Assembly (NCBI GenBank): GCA_965112735.1
Contig: OZ218954.1
Span: 3,224,001 to 3,288,000 of the forward strand
Source: Phaeosaccion multiseriatum
Taxonomy: Eukaryota; Ochrophyta, other classes
Reading direction: 5' to 3'
Length of the DNA stretch: 64,000 nt
Within the stretch, counting starts at the first letter, position 1; each line of letters opens with the position of its first letter. Below the pieces are notes generated by a model. The model was not told the origin of the DNA. It saw only the letters and a list, made by a program, of their open reading frames with translations, and ran no database searches. Shown piece by piece: positions 27,663 to 39,266 of this stretch. A program made the position numbers and the translations under genes.

Positions 27663-29952
27663 TTCTGTATAAACATACAGTATATATAATTGGGGGGCTG
27701 ATTCTGTATATACATAGAGTATATATAATTTGTTTATATATACCATGTATATACCTCTTGAGGCCCCCTTGGTGGAGAAGCCGGTGTGGACGGTGGGCCA
27801 GCAGCAGCAGCAGCAGCAGTTGGTGATACAGCCGCCGGGAAATCCACGTGGCATTGACGTGGAGAAGGGGGTGGCGGGCGGCAGTGTCCTTGGATGAAGA
27901 GGGTCTTCGGATATGTGATTGATTTGCTGCCACTGATTGCGAAGTGAAAGGCCAGCAGAGAAGAGACTGGAAAGGCCAACAGACGACAAACCCCACCCAA
28001 CAAGCGAGATGGAGGACGAGCAGACTGCGAAGTTGTTGGTTGAGCAGCGAAACTGTCCATGGACTGCCATCCATCGCTTTAGTGGAAGGAAAGCCCTACA
28101 TGTATGTATACGGACAGCTCGATTTACAGCAACGCAGCTCCGCAGCCGGCAACGGGGCGAGTGTTGTTGTGGCATGTTGGCGCGTTGGCCGATCCTCGAG
28201 GGCTGGTTGCGCTGAGGCAAAGAGGTGCCGACGGAGAGAGGTGGGCGAGTGGTCACGAGCGGCGCTGCACTCTCACTGCTTTACTGCTCTCTGGGTGGAG
28301 AGGGGGAGGCAACACTACTCAGCCTCCTCCTCCGGTTTCGCTTTGCTGCTGACGCGCTGCAGCAGGAGGGTGAGCAATGCAGCGCAAGTCAAGATGGAGA
28401 GCTTTGTTGGTACGTATTTGCTGATCGTAATCACGACGGGTAGCGTCAAGAGCGTGCTTACCCGGGGGAGCTGAGCACAGAGAGGAGGTCCGGCATCAAT
28501 AGCAGCAGCAGAACTTCTGAGACGGGCGGTGGCAGTGATAGCGGAGGAGACAGAGGGAGTAGTGGGAAGGCATTCGGAAAGAGAAAGAGGAAGCACGAAA
28601 CGCTGTTTGACGAGGTGAGGGCGAAGCAGGCCCTGCAGGCAGCGGCCTTGTTCTGCATCGAGGCCATGTCGAGAGGGAGGTGAAGGCGCTCATGGCTCTG
28701 TACGAATTCGAGCTGACCAAGGAGGCAGACGAAGAGCCGCCCAGGAAGTGAAGCAGAAGAGTGGGCCGTTAGCGGAGGCGTTGCTATTCTGTGTGTTTTC
28801 ATCCGTAACGAAGAGGTTCAGAGGGGCCGATGATGACCTTTGATGAAGCCGTTTGCCCCCCTTTCTCCAATCATCAATCGGGCGGGGGGCAAGGACCGGC
28901 ATTGAGGGACGATTAGAATGTTGGAATGTGATGTGTCCATTGTATGGGCACACTCCGCATCCACTGCCAATCACAGATGACAAAAGGGGGGAGAAATACT
29001 TCACTCTCTTCGATCCAGCCAGAGCTTTCCTCTTTACGTTTGCTACAAGGTATATTGTATATGCCAGATACGCTGCAGCGGATTCAAGAGCGGCAATGTG
29101 AGGGGGGGGCGGGGGGGGGCGTCGGTGTGGAGGAGCTTTCGTTGGTGCTGGCAGCCGTGCTGACCACCATCGCTTTGACTCACTGAGGGATGAGCAGCGC
29201 CACACCAGCTTGTTGGACAGCGACAGGGGAAAAGTTGAATACAATAGTTGACTGCTGGACAACGGTGGAAAAGAATTTGTCACGAAGATGAAACAGGGCA
29301 AGGACACGGACTTGCTAACTGTTGATGAGTAAGTTTTTATTTGTATATCCCGCTTTTGCTTTCCACTCTGTTGCCTGCCTTTGGCTGTCGAGTAGAGGCG
29401 CCTCTCCGGACTCCTTCAATAGAGTACATACGCACGTACCCCTTCAGCGCCACCGTGTGGCGGTAGCGGCTCAACTCCATTAATAAGCTGGCGCAGATAT
29501 GCAGCAGCAGCAAACTAACCAAGGCAGCAGTCGTTTAAGCATCACACACACAACATAAATACACCTCCCTCTCTACTCTAAGAACAAATACAAAGTCCGG
29601 GCTCTGTATAACCAACACACACAGCTGACACACATGAAGCTTGAAGCTCTGCCTGCCACTGCACAGGGTAAGTACGTGCTTTCCCGCTCGCTCGCCTCTG
29701 TCCAATCTTCAAAAGCACTCACCCCATGTGCTTCCTTCTTCCTCCCTCACCCCATCCGGTAAAAATACATTGAAAACGCGCCTGGTTGCTGCGTGTGCGT
29801 GCGTACATGAATAATTGTGCATGAACGAAAAAAAAAATAGAATGCCTCACTCACTCCACGGGAAGGGGAAGGTCTTGATACGGCCTTGGTCTGTTGGCAG
29901 GTGGCTTGGCCGTGTGTGTGTGTGCGCGCGCGCGTCTCCTAGCGTGTTGCCT
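27663..29952. other. non-genic region with tandem duplication, CAG run and decayed frame
   Basis: No intact gene recognised over about 2.3 kb. It opens with a tandem duplication of about 37 bp (27656-27692 and 27693-27730, GGGGCTGATTCTGTATA...). A CAG run joined to TTGGTGATACAG lies at 27801-27831. A decayed frame lies near 28460-28745, and a G-run near 29102-29119. A lone strong donor-like site follows an ATG near 29635 (ATGAAGCTTGAAGCTCTGCC ... GGTAAGTA) on the + strand, but I cannot find a second exon. Confidence 0.5.
28460..28751 (+). pseudogene. decayed reading frame, unidentified
   Basis: A + strand frame reads Ser/Gly-rich sequence, then KRKRKHETLFDEVRAKQALQ and a helical AAALFCIEAMSR segment, and stops. 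With a single-base shift near 28680 the protein-like sequence continues as REVKALMALYEFELTKEADE to a stop. The helical, charged C-terminal part resembles tails of transposase-adjacent or Myb/SANT-like proteins, but I cannot name a family. It may equally be a chance frame. There is no clear start. Confidence 0.25.
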
Positions 29953-32900
29953 TTACTTCATGAAGGTCTTGACGGCGACACCGGCCGCCGCCACCACCAC
30001 CACCACACCGGCAACGGAGATTGCCGCGATGGTACGCGCGGGCAGCGCCTTGTTCTTGGAGTCAGAGTCTCCGTTGCCGCTCAGGGCAGAGCCAGAGGCA
30101 CCGTCTCTGAGGTTCCCGCCCGAGAAAGCATAGCAGTCGGGCTCCCCGGCACACATATTGACCACGGAGCAGCCGAGGTCCGGGTTGGCAGCGAGGAAGA
30201 GCTTGGCGCCTGTTGTGTTGCGTTGTGTTGGGAGGGAACGGACAAGAGAGAGGAGGGACGGGGGGGGGGGGGGGGGGGGGGGAATTAGAGAGAGAGAGCG
30301 CGAGAGGAAAGGGAGGAGGGGAGGAAGTGGTCGGGAAGGGGAGGGGGAAGAGGATATGTGAGGTAGGGGAGAGAGAAGAAGAACGCGGTTCAGCAAGGGA
30401 AGTGGGGGAAGTGTGTCGCCCGTGCACGTGTGAGACACCCTACCCACCGACAAGGAAAGAGGGGACGGAGGCCACTCACAGACCAGGTATGCACACGCTC
30501 TTACACACACACACACCCGCCCGGCCCGACACCCACCACTCCCTAAAACTCAAAGTCACTCACCAGCCTCGAGGTAGCAGGCACGGCAGTCCTGTCCGAG
30601 GTCGAAGGAGTCGCAGTGGAGACCGCCGAACACGTAGAGGGGGTCGTCCTCAGGCAGCGAGCAGGTGGGGTCACAGTAAAGCTCCTTGATGTTCTCTTCC
30701 AAGTACGCCTTGTCCTCGTCTGAGGCCTGCAGTAGGGACAAAAGGGGTGCATGAAGGGTTAGGTAGGGCCCGAGGAGCCAGAGCATAGAGGCATAGAGGC
30801 AAGCGCCACCGGACAAGCGTGCGCCACGTAGTCAAGAGACGGAAGCGAAAGAGCGAGCATTATGTAATGATATATAATATAATAGTAAGGGCCATTCTTT
30901 CCGACATGAATCAATAGTATACGCGATTCGAGTATCCCCAACCGTTACGTAAACTCACCTTGTCGAGGCAGTCCTCGGCGGTCACGCACCCACCGGGGGA
31001 GGGGGTAACGTCCGGTGCGACAGGAGCCTCTGTCGGGGCGGCCGTGGGTGCGGCGGTAGGCGCGGGTGTGGGGTTAGTGCACGTGGCTCCCTCGCACAAG
31101 ACAATGTCTTCACAAAGCTTGTCCTGCTTGGCGGCTCCCTCAGTGTTGAAGCAGAACCGGCACTCCTGGTGGATATCCATGTAATTGCAGTCACTGTAAT
31201 AAAAGGGGGCAGGAAGGAGAGGCAGAGAGACGTGGATGGATCGGATGAGTGGGTGGAGACGCACACACACACACAGAGAGAGAGACGCAGGCAATTCAAG
31301 CGGCAATTACAGGTCATTCCTTCCTTGTTTCTTTTTCCATTCCCCACTTTGACTTACATGCCGGTGTAGGTGGGGAACTCGCCCACGCAGCCGGGATCGC
31401 AGAAGATGTCTCCCCCCATCATGTCAATCGCCTCAATCTGCTCGGTCGACAGATCGGACTTCTTGCAGTCACAATCAGGCGGGTCGACACAGGTGGCACC
31501 CTCGCAGAGAGGGATTTTGTCGCACTTCTGGTCTTGGTTGGCGGCTCCTTCCGTGGTGAAGCAGAAGCGACACTCCGGGTGGATGCTACTAAAGTTGCAG
31601 CCCCTGTTGGTGGTGATGCCGTGCAAGAGGAGGTAGAAGGGGCAGGAGAGAAGGAAAAGAGGAGTAGTAGAACCGAAAGAGGAGACAGAGAAGAGCAGGA
31701 CAGGTGAGTCACACAGAGTGGGTGCTTCGTCTGAGAAGCACTCGAACAGGAGGGCGGGAGAGAGCGCTACCGTTTCACCTAACATGCTCGCACAATCGTA
31801 GGATAGAAAGGCTTCCCTTCTCTCACCCATGACCCCTCACTACAACTGCTATATCCGCAGACTGCAAATTCGACGCAACAAAACTTCATCTTCCAACTCA
31901 AACTCATATCAAAACTTCAACTTACCATCCTCCGTAGGTGGGCTCGTCAGCGCAGGAGGGGTCGCAGTACACATCCCCTCCCATCATGTCCAGCGCCTCC
32001 ATCTGCTCGGCCGTCAGCCCTTCCTTGGAACATGAACACGACGCATCCTCGGCCACCGGAGCAGGAGTGGGCATCACAGGTGCCACAGTCGGCATGGCAG
32101 TAGGAGGGGAGGTAGGCGCTACCGTAGGAGCAGCCGTAGGCGCCGCCGTTGGGGCTGCCGTAGGAGCTGCGGTGGGTGCGGCCGTGGGGGCCGGGGTGGG
32201 GTTGACGCAGGTGGCGCCCTCGCAGAGAGGAATCTCCTCACAAAGCCTGTCCTGCCGGGCGGCTCCCTTCGTGTCGTAGCACAGGCGGCACTCTTCGTGG
32301 ATGCCGCCGTAGTTGCAGCCACTGTCAATGGTCCAAAGTGGAGGGGGGTGGAGCGGAGGGTCACAGGGTTAGACTCACAGACCTCCACTCGTAGACAGCG
32401 GCGAGGCATTAAACAAGACGCACACTGGCACAGGGCATTTCTTGCTCAGCAGCAGCATAACATCAGCCCAACGCACAAACAGCGCCATTTCCACGCGTCT
32501 CCTTGACCTCAACGGAAGACAGCTGAGAAGCAAACCACGCGCAATGGCCTCTCTCTCTCTCTCTCGCCGAACGATGGACGGGTCGAAACACAGCACACAC
32601 ACAGAGCAAACTCTCACACAGACCTTCCTCACTCAACACGAACAGACCAAACAAACAAAGGACGGAGGCTATGGTACAACACAGAGCAAAAGCGCACACT
32701 CACAGGCCTCCGTAGGTCGGATCGTTCGTCCCGCACGAAGGGTCGCAGTAAACGTCCCTCCCGGTCTTGTCCAAAGACTCAATCTCGTCGGCCTCCAGGT
32801 CGCTCTTCTTGCAGTCACAGATGGCAGGTGTAGGGGGAGCCGTAGGAGCGGCAGTTGGTGGTGCGGTAGGTGGGGCAGTTGGTGGTACAGTGGGCGGGGC

Positions 32901-33983
32901 GGTGGGCTCTGGGGTGGGAACTGGGGCGTCCACGTTATTATCAAAGTCGGGGCAGATGTTGAGCTCAGAGGTGGGTGTCTCGGGGTTCTCTGCCTGGTAG
33001 TTGGCAGCTCCTTCGGGGGTGTAGCAGGCACGGCAGTCCTGACCGGCATCAAACATGTTGCAGTGACTGGTGTGCGTGGGGAGGGAGGGCAAGGAGAGAG
33101 GGAAAGAGGGAGAGAGCGGCAGAGAGGAGGGAAGAAGGAAAGGAGAGAGTGGAAAGGTGGGGAGGGCAAGGGGTGGGTGGCGTGATACACAGGCGAGTGT
33201 GTGCTAAACTGACTCGTTCTCAACCAACCACACACGAAAAGTTCGCCCCACCGTTGCTCCCCACTTTCCTTCAGGTCTCCCCCTGTGCCTGTCCCTCTCT
33301 TTCTCTCTCTGCCGGGTGCTCCATCCCTCTGGACTTACATGCCGCCGAAGGTGGGCTCGTCGGTGGAGCAGGAGGGATCACAGTAGAGTCTCTTCTTGCG
33401 GTCCTGCAGGTACTTCATTGAGCTGTCGCTGATGGGGCCGCAACAGTCTGTGCCTTGAAGGCGGCGAGCGGAGGCGGCAGGAATGATTTCGGCCTGCGGG
33501 AAGTGGTGGCAGTTGATGAAGGAGGAGGCGGGTGGTCAGTACAAAGAGCAGTCAACACCGCTTGACTTCTTCTTCTCATTCAGTTCGTGGCCCCAAGCCC
33601 AGCGAGGAACAACGCTTTCCAGAACAACAATGTGGCCTTGGGAAATAACAACAAGCCCTCTCAGTCAACTTACATCCCAGCTCTGTCGGACGGACGAATA
33701 GATGACCGGGGCCAGCATCAGCAGCGGCGAGTGAGGGAAGAGGGGAGGAGGGCAACAAAGTGAAGACGAGTAAGTAGGGGAAGGGCAAGAGAGGGGGGTG
33801 GGGGGGATGTTGGCCACCAGAGATGAAAGGCTCCCACACAACTGGATGAATGTAGACACCACTCTTTCGCTCCGACGAACAACGTACCATCTCCCTTGCA
33901 ACGTTACCGCTGACACGGGCCTCGGCAGAGGTGAGGAGTGTGTGCACACACGCGCCCAACAAGGCGGCGACAGAGGGCTTCAT
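29953..33983 (-). CDS. modular Cys-rich type I cell-surface protein
   Basis: Eight exons: 33983-33888, 33493-33339, 33066-32704, 32321-31926, 31603-31358, 31193-30959, 30726-30564, 30209-29953; 636 aa in frame. It begins with a secretion signal (MKPSVAALLGACVHTLL) and ends with a hydrophobic helix TIAAISVAGVVVVVAAAGVA and a short basic tail, so most of it should lie outside the cell. The ectodomain repeats one Cys module: YCDPSC...PTYGG, then CN-x-IH-x-ECR-x-CF-x-TEGAA, then LCEGATC and CDCKKSDL. Modules are joined by Ala-Pro-Thr-rich linkers (PTAAPTAAPTAAPT) that are probably O-glycosylated stalks. Most inner introns are phase 2, so modules sit on symmetrical exons. I do not recognise the family; stalked Cys-rich surface proteins are common in stramenopiles. 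An alternative upstream ATG could lengthen the N-terminus. Confidence 0.8.
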
Positions 33984-34755
33984 GGTAGACTGACTGACAA
34001 AGGGACATTGATGAGGCGGAGAAGGGAGAAGGAGCAACAGGAGAAGCGGTTGAGTTGACCAAAGCAGCATGGAGAGGGAAGTACAGCTCGTCTTCAACCA
34101 AAACACCGTTCCTCCTTTCATTCAACCAGCTGTGTTGGATCCCAACGTCGCTCACTGCACACGTGGGGAAGAGGGCCCTCTGCTGCTACCACGCTCCCCT
34201 TCCTTTGTCGTGCTCCCCCAACTGCTTTCACCTGCCCTGCATCCACACACCCGACTGAACCCGTTCTGGATGTCTTCAACTCCTCCTCTTCCTCCTCGAC
34301 CTCTTCCTCCTCCTTCTCCTCTTCCTCTTTCCCTCCTTCGTTGACGCTGTCTCCCCTTCCTACTCTCGTCTTACCTTCAGGTCAGGATAGGGTGACAGGC
34401 GGTAAGAAGGAAGAGAAAGACGAGGAAAGAAGGAAGGAGGGAATAGAAGAAATGCTTATGATGGAACGAGGGGTTGCGGCCAACCCCTGGTTTAAAGTAC
34501 AAACGGCCACTTTACAAATGGCGACGATCTTGAAATAATTCACCAACGTTCAAAAAAAACTTTGTTTCTCTAAAAAAAAAAACTTAAAGCAAGTCGGTCG
34601 TGAAGAAGAAGACTACTCTGATTGACTGCCTGCCTATGGTCTGTGGTCGGTCGTCCTCTTCGAAACAGAAACTGAACGCTGCGTGTGTCAATCCTCGAAG
34701 AAAGGAACGGGGGCGTGCCCTCTGTACAGACGACCTTCCCCGGGGTGTCTGTATA
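33984..34755. other. intergenic region, no gene seen
   Basis: It lies between the start of the Cys-rich protein gene and the stop of the Nudix gene, both on the minus strand. Open frames here are short and lack conserved motifs. An A-rich patch lies at about 34551-34585. Confidence 0.55.
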
Positions 34756-35140
34756 TCAAGCCTCCCGCACTCTCGCCCAGGCTGGATGGTTGTAAAACCC
34801 TTTTCGCGGGCTCCAAAAAAAGGTATCATCGACAGGAGTGGCCGGACTCGAACCCCTCTCCTCTGCGCCTGCCCTCCCTCCTGCCGCTCCTGCCACCGCT
34901 GGCCCTATGGGAGGAGGCACCCCTTCTACGCCTGCTGCCAATACATCCTTCAGCACTGCTACTATCCCACCTCCATCCTCATTGCTGCTGCTGCTCCTAG
35001 CATCGCTGCTCGCTCCTCCATGGCTGCTTCCTTGCCACTCGCCTCCGTCGTCCGTGCTCCACTTCGGGCTCGAAAAGGGCGGACATGGTAATATCGACAT
35101 CATCGATATATGTCTCGACATCGATGGTACTGACGCCCCT

Positions 35141-35182
<42 letters not shown>

Positions 35183-38100
35183 TGTTGCCCGTACTGACTC
35201 GCCCTCCGCATGAGGCGGTGATGCATAAGTGCCCAGCTCACAGTGGGGAAGGCGAGCTCTGAGGAGAGGAACGACCCACCAGAGAGGGAGAGGGAGAGAG
35301 AGAGAAAGAGAGAGAGAGAGTGAGGCAGTGTAAGGAGGGAAGGAGAAGGGGAGGGGGAGGCCATGCGGGACGATAAACCGCAGGGCAGCCGAGAGGGAGA
35401 GAAGGCGAGCTGAAAATGAAACTGCTCCCGCACCTGACCATGGGATTTGATCCCGAGAGAAGAGGCCCACTTCACTTGTCTCTTCTCCAGCCCTCACGAG
35501 GTTAGGATGGGGGATGTGTCCAGAGTAGATGAGCTGACTGAGAGAGAGAGGGAGGGAGGGAGGGAGGGAGGGAGGGAGGGAGGGAGGGAGGGAGGGAGGG
35601 AGGGAGGGAGGGAGGGAGGGAGGGAGGGAGGGAGGGAGGGAGGGAGGGAGGGAGGGAGGGAGGGAGGGAGGGAGGGAGGGAGGGAGGGAGGGAGGGAGGG
35701 AGGGAGGGAGGGAGGGAGGGAGGGAGGGAGGGAGGGAGGGAGGGAGGGAGGGAGGGAGGGAGGGAGGGAGGGAGGGAGGGAGGGAGGGAGGGAGGGAGGG
35801 AGGGAGGGAGGGAGGGAGGGAGGGAGGGAGGGAGGGAGGGAGGGAGGGAGGGAGGGAGGGAGGGAGGGAGGGAGGGAGGGAGGGAGGGAGGGAGGGAGGG
35901 AGGGAGGGAGGGAGGGAGGGAGGGAGGGAGGGAGGGAGGGAGGGAGGGAGGGAGGGAGGGAGGGAGGGAGGGAGGGAGGGAGGGAGGGAGGGAGGGAGGG
36001 AGGGAGGGAGGGAGGGAGGGAGGGAGGGAGGGAGGGAGGGAGGGAGGGAGGGAGGGAGGGAGGGAGGGAGGGAGGGAGGGAGGGAGGGAGGGAGGGAGGG
36101 AGGGAGGGAGGGAGGGAGGGAGGGAGGGAGGGAGGGAGGGAGGGAGGGAGGGAGGGAGGGAGGGAGGGAGGGAGGGAGGGAGGGAGGGAGGGAGGGAGGG
36201 AGGGAGGGAGGGAGGGAGGGAGGGAGGGAGGGAGGGAGGGAGGGAGGGAGGGAGGGAGGGAGGGAGGGAGGGAGGGAGGGAGGGAGGGAGGGAGGGAGGG
36301 AGGGAGGGAGGGAGGGAGGGAGGGAGGGAGGGAGGGAGGGAGGGAGGGAGGGAGGGAGGGAGGGAGGGAGGGAGGGAGGGAGGGAGGGAGGGAGGGAGGG
36401 AGGGAGGGAGGGAGGGAGGGAGGGAGGGAGGGAGGGAGGGAGGGAGGGAGGGAGGGAGGGAGGGAGGGAGGGAGGGAGGGAGGGAGGGAGGGAGGGAGGG
36501 AGGGAGGGAGGGAGGGAGGGAGGGAGGGAGGGAGGGAGGGAGGGAGGGAGGGAGGGAGGGAGGGAGGGAGGGAGGGAGGGAGGGAGGGAGGGAGGGAGGG
36601 AGGGAGGGAGGGAGGGAGGGAGGGAGGGAGGGAGGGAGGGAGGGAGGGAGGGAGGGAGGGAGGGAGGGAGGGAGGGAGGGAGGGAGGGAGGGAGGGAGGG
36701 AGGGAGGGAGGGAGGGAGGGAGGGAGGGAGGGAGGGAGGGAGGGAGGGAGGGAGGGAGGGAGGGAGGGAGGGAGGGAGGGAGGGAGGGAGGGAGGGAGGG
36801 AGGGAGGGAGGGAGGGAGGGAGGGAGGGAGGGGGAGGGAGGGAGGGAGGGAGGGAGGGAGGGAGGGAGGGAGGGAGGGAGGGAGGGAGGGAGGGAGGGAG
36901 GGAGGGAGGGAGGGAGGGAGGGAGGGAGGGAGGGAGGGAGGGAGGGAGGGAGGGAGGGAGGGAGGGAGGGAGGGAGGGAGGGAGGGAGGGAGGGAGGGAG
37001 GGAGGGAGGGAGGGAGGGAGGGAGGGAGGGAGGGAGGGAGGGAGGGAGGGAGGGAGGGAGGGAGGGAGGGAGGGAGGGAGGGAGGGAGGGAGGGAGGGAG
37101 GGAGGGAGGGAGGGAGGGAGGGAGGGAGGGAGGGAGGGAGGGAGGGAGGGAGGGAGGGAGGGAGGGAGGGAGGGAGGGAGGGAGGGAGGGAGGGAGGGAG
37201 GGAGGGAGGGAGGGAGGGAGGGAGGGAGGGAGGGAGGGAGGGAGGGAGGGAGGGAGGGAGGGAGGGAGGGAGGGAGGGAGGGAGGGAGGGAGGGAGGGAG
37301 GGAGGGAGGGAGGGAGGGAGGGAGGGAGGGAGGGAGGGAGGGAGGGAGGGAGGGAGGGAGGGAGGGAGGGAGGGAGGGAGGGAGGGAGGGAGGGAGGGAG
37401 GGAGGGAGGGAGGGAGGGAGGGAGGGAGGGAGGGAGGGAGGGAGGGAGGGAGGGAGGGAGGGAGGGAGGGAGGGAGGGAGGGAGGGAGGGAGGGAGGGAG
37501 GGAGGGAGGGAGGGAGGGAGGGAGGGAGGGAGGGAGGGAGGGAGGGAGGGAGGGAGGGAGGGAGGGAGGGAGGGAGGGAGGGAGGGAGGGAGGGAGGGAG
37601 GGAGGGAGGGAGGGAGGGAGGGAGGGAGGGAGGGAGGGAGGGAGGGAGGGAGGGAGGGAGGGAGGGAGGGAGGGAGGGAGGGAGGGAGGGAGGGAGGGAG
37701 GGAGGGAGGGAGGGAGGGAGGGAGGGAGGGAGGGAGGGAGGGAGGGAGGGAGGGAGGGAGGGAGGGAGGGAGGGAGGGAGGGAGGGAGGGAGGGAGGGAG
37801 GGAGGGAGGGAGGGAGGGAGGGAGGGAGGGAGGGAGGGAGGGAGGGAGGGAGGGAGGGAGGGAGGGAGGGAGGACGAGAGTGAGAGCGAGGGGCAGGGAG
37901 GACGAGAGTGAGAGCGAGGTGCAGGGTCAGTTTCGGGGGAAGGTTTACGGTCAGGTTGAGGGTCACGGCCAGTGTCAGGATCAGGGTCTGTGTCCGGGTG
38001 AGGGTGAGGGTCAGGGTGGAAGTCTCAGATCAGGTGCATCTCATAGGAACCGAACTATTGATTTGATTGAATACACTCATAGCTTGACAATCAAAACTTG

Positions 38101-39266
38101 GGTCGACAAGGGTTCCTCACAAAAGTCTATTCAACTGAGAGTAAACGTCACACTCACACTCACACTCACACTCACACTCACACTCACACTCACACTTGAC
38201 CGATGTGAGGTAGGCTGTAAGTGGCCAGCAGGCCGCGTAGCTCCAGCGTGGCATTCGCTTCCTCCTTGGCCTCCCTTTTCGCCCCCTCTTCCGCCGTCTC
38301 ACCCAGCTCCATGAAGCCTGCCTCGAGAGGGAGAGAGGGGGGGAGGGCGGGGGGGACAGGGAGGGGAGAAAAGGGGAAAGGGAGGAAGAGAGAGCGAGGG
38401 GATGAGAGGGAGAGAGAGGAGGAGGAAGACGGGTAGGGGGTAGGAAAGGAGGGTGGCAAGGAAAGAAAGGGGGGCAAGGGGAGAAGAGGGGGAGAGGGAG
38501 GGACGGAGAGCGAGGGAGACAGAAAGACGGGGAGGGGTCAGGGCGAACGAGCGATCTGAACTCAGCTAGTCATCGCAGGACATAGTCCAGGGGGGACATC
38601 CTGGTGGGATGGACTTACTCTGGTGGGATGGACTTACTCACCTGCAGGAAGAGCCCAGAATCCCTTCCGTGGATGGATGGAGCGCTTTACAAGCAGAATA
38701 CGCTCCTCTCCCGCCCCCTCTCCCTCCTCCTCGTCCTTGCTGCTGCCCTTCACGGGAGAAGCTCTTGTCGTTGCGACGGCGCCACAAACAATGCGAGGAT
38801 TGCGGTCTGCACACGGAGAGCCCGAGATGATGGAAAGAGGGGCGTAGTTTGTTGAGGGCGCTTCACTCTCCTCCCCATCGCCTCAACCCTACTCACAGTC
38901 TATAAAGCCACAAGAGCGGCAAACCCTCCTTCGCTTGCTGTCACCGTCCGGGACTTGGTCTTGGAAGTCTATTTTCCTGAGGGTGCTGCTGCTCCTGTCT
39001 CTGCTACTTGTACTTGGGCTGAGGTTGCGGCCTTCTCGACCACGACGTCGATGTCTCAGCTTGGTCCATTCTACCACCCCAGCGGCCCTCAGCATCTGTT
39101 TGGGCTCTCTTCTTGGGTAGCTTATCCAGAGTGACGCCAGCCCTGCTCTCCTCATGGCTACGATCAACCAAGCCCCGCCAGTTTTTCGATTTTCACTTTT
39201 GTCCCTGCTGATTGGGTACCCAAGTGTGTGAAGAACACCCCGGGGTAGGCTCACAATTTCGGCCAT
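34756..39266 (-). CDS. Nudix hydrolase, NUDT23-like (FAD/ADP-ribose pyrophosphatase type)
   Basis: Exons: 39266-38897 (5' end uncertain), 38806-38642, 38317-38194, 35537-35434, 35258-34756; about 421 aa. It should hydrolyse a nucleoside diphosphate derivative, with Mg2+ bound by the Nudix box. The box spans [20 protein letters not shown], joined from exons ending WALPA and beginning GFMEL. Before it come [20 protein letters not shown] (second half of a zinc ribbon) and [14 protein letters not shown]. After it come [28 protein letters not shown] and [15 protein letters not shown]. This order matches plant NUDT23. The first CxxC pair of the ribbon is not visible in exon 1, so a real upstream exon may be missing from this model. 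The C-terminus adds a poly-Gln run and a Ser/Gly-rich tail not expected in the family. The third intron (38193-35538) contains the giant (GGGA)n array. Confidence 0.82.
35550..37872. repeat. giant (GGGA)n array, about 2.3 kb, inside a Nudix-gene intron
   Basis: About 580 tandem GGGA units over 2,323 bp. The only interruption I see is a five-G run near 36831. On the sense strand of the Nudix gene it is (TCCC)n, ending at the acceptor (AG at 35539-35538) through a short CT stretch. The G-rich strand can form strings of very stable parallel quadruplexes. The true length may differ, since assemblies often mis-size such arrays. Confidence 0.97.
38148..38198. repeat. (CACACT)n hexanucleotide at a donor site
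   Basis: About 50 bp on the + strand; in the gene's sense (AGTGTG)n starts within the donor of the exon ending at 38194, so the repeat itself supplies GTGAGT-like donors in several registers. Confidence 0.8.

Noticed and set aside
27937-28474. Open frames of 90-176 aa after the TMEM234-like gene
   Set aside because: They overlap each other on both strands, show no conserved motif, and lack consistent splice sites.
34838-34862. tRNA-like T-arm (GGTTCGAGTCC on the minus strand)
   Set aside because: The five-base stem beside the loop does not pair and no acceptor or anticodon arm is found at the proper distance; it lies in the Nudix coding exon.
35447-38314. Open frames of more than 900 aa through the (GGGA)n array, as (GREG)n on + and (PPSL)n on -
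   Set aside because: A 4-bp repeat without a stop is open in every frame. The sense strand has splice sites placing the array in an intron.
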